Below are positions 58,337 to 64,000 of a stretch of 64,000 bases of DNA, piece by piece. A program made the position numbers and the translations under genes. Position 1 is the first letter of the stretch. Each line of letters begins with the position of its first letter. The notes beneath the pieces were generated by a model. That model did not search any database. It saw only the letters and a program-made list of their open reading frames with translations, and had not been told where the DNA came from. Location: contig NC_007912.1 of assembly GCF_000013665.1 (NCBI RefSeq), positions 2,838,501 through 2,902,500 of the forward strand, written 5' to 3'. This stretch comes from Saccharophagus degradans 2-40 (GTDB lineage Bacteria; Pseudomonadota; Gammaproteobacteria; Pseudomonadales; Cellvibrionaceae).

Positions 58337-58351
58337 TGGCTCGCTTATTGC
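58337..58351 (+). promoter_or_regulatory. Sigma-54 promoter of the second narK gene
   Basis: TGGCTCGCTTATTGC, matching TGGCAC-N5-TTGC except for one base. It sits 74 bases before the ATG. GCGCACC at 58256 and GCGCACCAA at 58320 resemble activator half-sites upstream. Confidence 0.7.
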
Positions 58352-58424
58352 ATCTGTGCCTTTCTCGCGCCGCACTGTATTGAATCATTAGAGTGCATTT
58401 GCCCGTTTAACACAGAGAGTAGCC

Positions 58425-59915
58425 ATGAGCACCGCCAATTTTAACGTTTTACATTTTAGCGACCCCAAAGTGCGCACCTTGCATTTGGCTTGGATTGCCT
58501 TTTTCATCACCTTCTTTATGTGGTTTTGCCATGTACCCTTAATGCCACTTATTAAGGATACCTTTGGCTTGAGCATGGCAGAGGCAAAAGCACTGCTATT
58601 TCTAAACGTTGCCCTTACTATTCCTGCCCGCACCATTGTGGGCTCGCTGGTAGATAAATACGGCCCACGGGTAATGTACTCTGCGCTACTCGCTATTTCT
58701 GGCTGTATTTGCTTTATGTTTGCTTGGGCGCAAGATTACACCCAACTAGCCGCTGCCCGCTTTTTGCTCGGTTTTGCTGGTGCCGGCTTTGTAATTGGCA
58801 TTCGTTTGGTTACCGACTGGTTCCCAGCTAAAACCGCTGGTGCGGCACAAGGCATATACGGTGGCTGGGGTAATTTTGGGGCAGCTATCGCTAACTGGGC
58901 ACTCCCTGCCATGTCATCGATTCTAATTGGTTATGTTGGCGTGGCCTATAGCTGGCGCGTAGCGATTACTATCGCGGGCGTAGTTGCCATAGGTTACTCA
59001 TTTATTTTTTACATTATGGTGCGCAACACCCCTAAAGGCGCCACCTATTTCGCCCCCAAAAAAGTGGGCGCTATGGAAGTATCCAACAAAGCCGACTTTG
59101 TGCTGTATATGATAATGCTCTCGCCCATATTCTTGGCTATGGGCGTAATATGCTGGCGCTTATCACCGGCGCAGGTTGGCCTACTTTCCGAATTCGTTAC
59201 CTACGCTATTTGGGCCGGGCTATTGCTTTGGTTTTGCTGGCAAGCCTTCGGGGCCTACAAACTAAATGCTGAAGCTATCCACGAAGGTGTTGTTGGCATT
59301 CACAAATACAAATTCAAGCAAGTTGCCCTTTTGGATCTTTCCTACGCCGTTACTTTCGGCTCTGAAGTAGCAGTGGTATCTATGATGCCGTTGATGTTCT
59401 CTAACGAAGACACCTATGCATTTAGCTTGGCCAAAGCCTCGGTTATGGCTGGCTGCTTTATGGCAATGAACCTTATTGCCCGCCCAGGCGGTGGTTGGTT
59501 AAGCGATAAGCTAGGCCGCAAAAAAACCTTAATGTTAACGGTAGCTGGCTCTGCAATTGGTTATGCGGGGCTATCTATGATGACGCCAGATTGGTCGCTA
59601 CTCGCCATTGGTGCTGTAGTTGTTTTCTGTTCTTTCTTTGTACAGGCTGGCGCCGGTGCCACCTTTGGCGTTGTGCCCACCATTAAACGCCGCCTAACTG
59701 GCCAAATAGCCGGCATGACCGGTGCCTACGGCAACGTAGGTGCAGCATTGTTTTTACTTGTAAATTCATTTTACGCACCTAATGTTTTCTTTGGTGTGAT
59801 TACAGGGGCCTGTATTGTTGTATTGGGCTTACTGTTTTTATTTATGGAAGAGCCCAAAGGCCAAATTGCCGAAGTACTTCCAGATGGCACCGTTGAAATG
59901 ATTGATGTAGGCTAA
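58425..59915 (+). CDS. narK: Nitrate/nitrite MFS transporter, copy 2
   Basis: 496-residue NNP transporter paralogous to the gene before it. It shows the same order of motifs: [13 protein letters not shown], then [12 protein letters not shown] near the C terminus and a shared ending MEEPKGQIAEVLPDGTV. About half of the residues appear shared with copy 1 along the alignment I made by eye, so this is a tandem duplicate that has diverged. Start supported by GAGAG. Own promoter and terminator. Confidence 0.93.
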   Translation: MSTANFNVLHFSDPKVRTLHLAWIAFFITFFMWFCHVPLMPLIKDTFGLSMAEAKALLFLNVALTIPARTIVGSLVDKYGPRVMYSALLAISGCICFMFAWAQDYTQLAAARFLLGFAGAGFVIGIRLVTDWFPAKTAGAAQGIYGGWGNFGAAIANWALPAMSSILIGYVGVAYSWRVAITIAGVVAIGYSFIFYIMVRNTPKGATYFAPKKVGAMEVSNKADFVLYMIMLSPIFLAMGVICWRLSPAQVGLLSEFVTYAIWAGLLLWFCWQAFGAYKLNAEAIHEGVVGIHKYKFKQVALLDLSYAVTFGSEVAVVSMMPLMFSNEDTYAFSLAKASVMAGCFMAMNLIARPGGGWLSDKLGRKKTLMLTVAGSAIGYAGLSMMTPDWSLLAIGAVVVFCSFFVQAGAGATFGVVPTIKRRLTGQIAGMTGAYGNVGAALFLLVNSFYAPNVFFGVITGACIVVLGLLFLFMEEPKGQIAEVLPDGTVEMIDVG

Positions 59916-59927
59916 CTGCAGTATTAC

Positions 59928-59957
59928 GAAGGTGCCCTAGCGGCACCTTCTTTTTTT
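59928..59957 (+). terminator. Strong terminator of narK copy 2
   Basis: Perfect nine-pair stem GAAGGTGCC/GGCACCTTC, loop CTAGC, seven Ts. 13 bases after the stop. Confidence 0.9.
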
Positions 59958-60018
59958 ACTATCGCCAAAACTAAAAACAATACCCCTAACAACGGTAGTA
60001 ACTTATTAAGCGAACACT

Positions 60019-61743
60019 ATGAACCATTTAAGCTCCAGCCTTAGCATCCGCTTCGCCCAACACAGCGACCAAGGCAGAAAACCAGAAAACCAAGACACCG
60101 TAGGAGCAATGATTCCCGAGGGTTCGCAGCTAAGCCTAAAGGGAATTGCTATAGCCATAGCCGATGGCGTAAGCAGCAGCGACTCGGCAAAACAGGCAAG
60201 CCAATCCGCTATTTGCGGGTTTTTAACAGATTACTACGCCACGCCCGATACATGGCGCACACAGCAATCAGCCATTCGTGTTATTCAATCGCTAAACCGC
60301 TACTTGTGGGGCCAAAGCCAAAACAGCGTAATGGGCGAAGGTTACCTCACCACATTTACCTCCCTTATTTTTAAAGGCGATAAATACTTTATTTTTCATG
60401 TTGGAGACACGCGTGTATACCGCATGCGCGACAACGTACTCGAACTGTTAACACGCGATCATACCCAAAAAATAGACAGCAAAACCACCTACCTTAGCCG
60501 TGCACTCGGCGCCGACTCCGCGTTAGAAATAGATATGCACTCCGAAGAGCTGCGAGTAGATGACGTATTTATATTAACTACCGACGGTATTCACGACTCG
60601 CTGAACGCCCACGATTTTGAATGCACCGTTCGCAAACATTTAAACGACCCAGAAGCGCTAATAAAAGCGTTGGAAGCAGAAGCACTCGATGCCGGCAGTA
60701 AAGATAACATCAGCGTACAGGTAGCCGTTATCGACAGTCTTGGCACGCCTTCGCAAGCCGATGCCATAACCGTACTCTCGCAATTGCCGTTTCCCCCTAT
60801 TCTATCTGTTGGCAATAAATTAGATGGCCTGCAGGTCGAAAAAATATTGCACGAATCTGAGCGCAGCCAGGTTTACTTAGTAAAAGATGAAAACGGAACG
60901 CCCTATGTAATGAAAACGCCGTCGATAAATTACGACGACGACCCCGCCTACATAGAGCGCTTTGTCATGGAAAGCTGGATAGGCACGCGCATTCAAAACC
61001 AACACGTGGTTAGAATTGCAACACCGCCGGAATCGCGCTCTACGCTTTACTACCTAACAGAACATATTGCTGGCCCCACGCTTGGGCAACTAATACGCGA
61101 ACGCGCGCCCATGGATATAACCGATGCGGTAGAACTAGTAGAGCAACTCGCCAAGGGCGTGCGAGCTTTTCATCGCCGCGATACACTGCACCAAGATATT
61201 AAGCCAGACAACGTTATTGTTGGCCGCAACGGTGCAGTAATTATCGATTTTGGTTCGTGTTATGTGGCAGGCGTACACGAAGTGGCTTCATCGTTTGAAC
61301 GCGATAAAATATTAGGCACCCTCACCTACTCCGCACCAGAGTATCGCTGCGGAGGTAACGTGGGCATGCACTCAGATCAATACTCTATTGCCGTTATTCT
61401 TTATGAAATGCTTACGGGTAAATTGCCATTTGGTGAAGCCTACAGCGAAGCCAGCTCACTTAAAGACTTTCAAAAGCTTAAATACCACCCAGCACGTATT
61501 CACAACCCATTAGTACCGGTATGGCTAGATAAAGCCCTCGAAAAAGCCTTAAGCCTGCAAACCAGCGCTCGCTACCCCGCGTTATCTGAATGGCTAAAAG
61601 ACATAAAACGCCCAAATCCACTGTGGCGCACTCAACAGGAAATCCCCCTTGCAGAGCGCAACCCACTACTCATGTGGAAAAGCATCGCTGCGGTGGGCTG
61701 GCTAACAGTACTTGGGCTTTTATTACTTAACTTCCGCGGCTAG
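60019..61743 (+). CDS. PP2C phosphatase fused to a Ser/Thr protein kinase, C-terminal membrane anchor
   Basis: 574 residues combining opposite activities. Residues about 8-240 are a PP2C-type phosphatase with ENQD, ADGVSSS, HVGDTRVY, TTDGIHD and SKDNISV motifs that bind two metals. Residues about 270-525 are a Hanks-type kinase with VMKTP (lysine), catalytic D393 in HQDIKPDN, D410 in DFG and APEYR. The Gly-rich loop is degenerate. A single membrane helix (about 550-570) anchors it with both domains in the cytoplasm. A similar kinase gene stands beside the nitrate transporter in Pseudomonas, so NarK or nitrate assimilation is a likely target (inference). It follows a strong terminator, so it has its own promoter. 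Confidence 0.9.
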   Translation: MNHLSSSLSIRFAQHSDQGRKPENQDTVGAMIPEGSQLSLKGIAIAIADGVSSSDSAKQASQSAICGFLTDYYATPDTWRTQQSAIRVIQSLNRYLWGQSQNSVMGEGYLTTFTSLIFKGDKYFIFHVGDTRVYRMRDNVLELLTRDHTQKIDSKTTYLSRALGADSALEIDMHSEELRVDDVFILTTDGIHDSLNAHDFECTVRKHLNDPEALIKALEAEALDAGSKDNISVQVAVIDSLGTPSQADAITVLSQLPFPPILSVGNKLDGLQVEKILHESERSQVYLVKDENGTPYVMKTPSINYDDDPAYIERFVMESWIGTRIQNQHVVRIATPPESRSTLYYLTEHIAGPTLGQLIRERAPMDITDAVELVEQLAKGVRAFHRRDTLHQDIKPDNVIVGRNGAVIIDFGSCYVAGVHEVASSFERDKILGTLTYSAPEYRCGGNVGMHSDQYSIAVILYEMLTGKLPFGEAYSEASSLKDFQKLKYHPARIHNPLVPVWLDKALEKALSLQTSARYPALSEWLKDIKRPNPLWRTQQEIPLAERNPLLMWKSIAAVGWLTVLGLLLLNFRG

Positions 61744-61799
61744 CTTGCTCTAGTCTCTCTACGCTTTCGACACCCTCAACACTTTCTAGCCCATCTTTC

Positions 61800-61819
61800 G
61801 GCAGGGGCAATCCCCTGCC
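61800..61819 (+). terminator. Hairpin after the kinase gene
   Basis: Eight-pair GC-rich stem GGCAGGGG/CCCCTGCC with loop CAAT, 56 bases after the stop. No T-run, so moderate terminator call. Confidence 0.45.
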
Positions 61820-61916
61820 ATCCCTCATTAAATCTCACTTATCGCACCTTTGCGTTGAATTTACCCTGCTGTGGTAATGTATACGCAACTGTTAACCAAT
61901 TATGTAGTCTGTATAG

Positions 61917-61925
61917 TGTTATAAC
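61917..61925 (+). promoter_or_regulatory. Possible extended -10 promoter of the ABC exporter operon
   Basis: TG-T-TATAAC, a good extended -10 without an obvious -35 at the right distance. 58 bases before the ATPase ATG. Confidence 0.3.
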
Positions 61926-61982
61926 GTGAAGCTCACGAGCAATTAACTACACTTAGCATTCCATAACCAATAAGACCGATAG

Positions 61983-62684
61983 ATGCTTACACTCAAAGAC
62001 ATTCATAAATCCTATGGCGCGGGCAGCCAAAAGCTACATGTTTTAAAAGGCATAGATCTACACATAGGCGCCGGTGAGATGGTCTCAATTATGGGCTCAT
62101 CTGGCTCGGGTAAATCCACATTACTTAACATAATGGGCATTCTAGATTCCCATGACCAAGGGCAATACACCCTAGCCGATTGTGCAATTGGCCATCACCT
62201 AAGCGAGCGGCAAGCAGCGTTTTTACGCAACCAACACCTTGGCTTTGTATTCCAGTCTTTTAACTTATTGCCCTTTAAAAATGCCCTAGAAAACATTGCA
62301 CTACCGCTTTACTACCGCGGCATTAACCGTAAAAAACGCAACAAACTCGCTGAGGAATATATAGAACGCGTAGGCCTTGCCGACCGTAAACTGCATATGC
62401 CAGGCGAACTCTCGGGCGGGCAAAAACAGCGTATCGCCATCGCTCGTGCGCTCATCTCAAACCCGCAAGTAATATTAGCCGATGAGCCCACCGGTGCATT
62501 GGATAGCCAAACCACCGAAGAGGTTATGCAAATATTTAAAGAAGTAAATGCCGAAGGCAAAACCATTGTTATAGTTACCCACGAAAACGACATAGCCCAA
62601 CAAACCCAAAGGCAAATTGTTTTTAAAGATGGCAATATCTTAAGCGATAGCGCGCCAGCCACCCCTGCGGCGACAGCGAGCTAA
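61983..62684 (+). CDS. ABC exporter ATP-binding protein (MacB/LolD type)
   Basis: 233-residue ATPase. Walker A GSSGSGKST (about 38-46), Q-loop FQSFNLL, signature LSGGQKQR (about 140-147), Walker B VILADEPTGALD, and the switch His in VTHEND. The LADEPTGALDS segment is typical of MacB, LolD and FtsE-like ATPases that pair with FtsX-like permeases. First gene of an operon with at least two permease genes. The transported substrate is unknown. Confidence 0.93.
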   Translation: MLTLKDIHKSYGAGSQKLHVLKGIDLHIGAGEMVSIMGSSGSGKSTLLNIMGILDSHDQGQYTLADCAIGHHLSERQAAFLRNQHLGFVFQSFNLLPFKNALENIALPLYYRGINRKKRNKLAEEYIERVGLADRKLHMPGELSGGQKQRIAIARALISNPQVILADEPTGALDSQTTEEVMQIFKEVNAEGKTIVIVTHENDIAQQTQRQIVFKDGNILSDSAPATPAATAS

Positions 62685-62688
62685 CCCA

Positions 62689-63948
62689 ATGTTCGATTTC
62701 GATAAATGGCAGGAAATATATTTCTCGGTTAAGCAAAACAAAATGCGCACTATACTTACCGCGTTTGGTGTTTTTTGGGGAATATTAATGCTTATGCTGC
62801 TGCTGGGTGCCGGTAAAGGTTTACAAAATGGCTCTAATCGCAACTTTGGCTCAGACGATCGCAGCAGTATTTGGATATGGACCAGCACCACATCGGTATC
62901 GCATGCGGGCATACCTAAAGGGCGTTACATACAGTTTTCTGAAGACGATATGCACGCAATCCGGCAAGCCATACCCGACACCAAGCATATTTCCGCAGAA
63001 ATTATGGCTGGCCAGCGCTGGCGTAGAACTATAAATGTTACCCATCAAAATCGCACCGGCGCCTTTAGCGTTTATGGCGTAGGCGACGAATACTTTAAAA
63101 TAAAAGTGTTTATCGATTTACGCGCTGGTCGCACCTTAAGCGCACTGGATGAACAAGAGTCGCGCAAGGTTGTAATGATAGGCACACGCGTTGCCGAAAA
63201 ACTATTCCCCAACGGCGAATCAGCCATAGACAAATACGTTTACTTCCACGGCATTGCTTTAAAAGTTGTTGGTGTATTTCACGACGACGCCCAACAAGGC
63301 AGAATGTCTGAACGCATTTATATGCCGCTTAGCACCTTCCAATTAACCTTCGGCCAAGCTAAAAGAATAAATGAAATTGTAGTTACACCCAAGCAAGGGG
63401 TAGACCCGTTTTTATTCGAATCGCAGGTGCTTGGCTTTTTAAAAACGCGTCACAAAGTGGCAATGGAAGATAACCAAGCCATTAACGCCTATAACTACGC
63501 TCGCCAAGCACAATCGGTTAACCAACTATTTACTGCCATTAATTTTTTTGTGTGGTTTGTAGGTTTGGGCACACTTGCAGCGGGCATAGTGGGCGTTAGC
63601 AACATAATGATAATTACTGTGAAAGATCGCACCCGCGAAATAGGTGTACGTAAAGCGTTGGGCGCAACCCCAGGCTCTATAGTTAGCATGATATTGTCGG
63701 AATCTGTACTTATAACCGCCTTGGCCGGCTATATAGGCTTGGTGTTGGGCATTGCCCTACTCGAAGGTGCCAACGCGCTAATTGTAGCCACAGGCAGTAA
63801 CCTTGCGTACTTTGATCGACCAGAAGTCGATTTAAACACAGCCTTTATTGCCCTAGGCATTTTAGTGGGTGCTGGCGCGCTCGCGGGGTTAGCACCAGCT
63901 CTGCACGCTTCGCGCATAATGCCCATTGAAGCCATGCGAGAAGAATAA
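62689..63948 (+). CDS. MacB-like ABC permease
   Basis: 419 residues with the MacB/FtsX topology: one N-terminal helix (about 22-40), a large periplasmic domain (about 45-285), and three C-terminal helices (about 286-310, 335-360, 385-405). The conserved VKDRTREIGVRKALGATPGSI segment (shown in part: REIGVRKALGA) is diagnostic. The ATPase is on a separate gene, so this is a three-gene type with the next permease. 4 bases after the ATPase stop. Confidence 0.9.
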   Translation: MFDFDKWQEIYFSVKQNKMRTILTAFGVFWGILMLMLLLGAGKGLQNGSNRNFGSDDRSSIWIWTSTTSVSHAGIPKGRYIQFSEDDMHAIRQAIPDTKHISAEIMAGQRWRRTINVTHQNRTGAFSVYGVGDEYFKIKVFIDLRAGRTLSALDEQESRKVVMIGTRVAEKLFPNGESAIDKYVYFHGIALKVVGVFHDDAQQGRMSERIYMPLSTFQLTFGQAKRINEIVVTPKQGVDPFLFESQVLGFLKTRHKVAMEDNQAINAYNYARQAQSVNQLFTAINFFVWFVGLGTLAAGIVGVSNIMIITVKDRTREIGVRKALGATPGSIVSMILSESVLITALAGYIGLVLGIALLEGANALIVATGSNLAYFDRPEVDLNTAFIALGILVGAGALAGLAPALHASRIMPIEAMREE

Positions 63949-63949
63949 A

Positions 63950-64000
63950 ATGCTGCAATTATTTGATACCGACGTTTGGCAAGAAATTTTCGACGTACTC
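63950..64000 (+). CDS. Second ABC permease (partial, runs off the right edge)
   Basis: Only the first 17 codons (MLQLFDTDVWQEIFDVL) are visible, starting one base after the stop of the previous permease. The N-terminal pattern FD.D.WQEI.. is shared with the start of that permease (FDFDKWQEIYF), so this is almost certainly a second MacB-like permease that forms a heterodimer with it. Confidence 0.7.
   Translation, partial: MLQLFDTDVWQEIFDVL

Overview
The window looks like the chromosome of a marine, polysaccharide-degrading gammaproteobacterium of the Cellvibrionaceae, most likely Saccharophagus degradans or a close relative. Three things point there: a GH6 cellulase with two CBM2 modules joined by long poly-serine linkers (49212-51587), a housekeeping gene order of the Pseudomonas/Cellvibrio type (nadB-algU-mucABCD-lepA-lepB-rnc-era-recO), and a moderate-GC genome. 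The species name is inferred from these features, not from a database match. No rRNA, tRNA, CRISPR array, insertion sequence or prophage is visible.

Layout. 1-2029: a truncated Ala/Lys-rich histone-like gene and adk. 2616-7062: a small conserved hypothetical gene, then mazG, relA and cysM on the minus strand. 7497-10325: a GacS/BarA-type hybrid sensor kinase. 10336-20650: a long minus-strand block running algU, mucA, mucB, mucC, mucD, lepA, lepB, a DUF4845-type gene, rnc, era, recO. It combines envelope-stress control, translation, protein export, RNA processing and DNA repair. AlgU/sigma-E-like promoter sequences precede both algU and mucD. 21086-28619: nadB, the sdhE/ygfX pair, ygfZ, an HDOD gene, a succinate-semialdehyde-type dehydrogenase, pdxH and mobA. 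28665-34812: accessory genes, namely a secreted hypothetical protein, a large surface lipoprotein (cadherin-like modules, beta-helix, ricin-like tail) and an unrecognised pair of a membrane protein and a VWA lipoprotein.

35262-40967 is a nitrate-type ABC uptake operon (binding protein, permease, double ATPase, outer-membrane porin) behind a well-formed sigma-54 promoter. 41249-45636 encodes an RND efflux pair. 45637-47247 is a long AT-rich stretch without a convincing gene; it holds a structured candidate small RNA that ends in a strong terminator. 47248-52847 holds a membrane methyltransferase, the cellulase and a TolB-like beta-propeller protein. 52863-56289 (minus) holds a membrane-anchored AraC regulator, a binding-protein/Cache fusion and a DUF1461-like membrane protein. 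56635-61743 has two tandem NarK-type nitrate/nitrite transporters, each with its own sigma-54 promoter, then a fused PP2C phosphatase/Ser-Thr kinase. 61983-64000 starts a MacB-type ABC exporter operon that runs off the right edge.

How the parts fit together. The nrt operon and the two narK genes look like one nitrogen-regulated nitrate acquisition regulon (sigma-54, probably NtrC). The kinase/phosphatase beside narK may modulate it, as a similar gene sits next to the nitrate transporter gene in Pseudomonas. The algU-muc block senses envelope stress. The cellulase, lipoprotein and TolB-like genes fit polysaccharide use at the cell surface.
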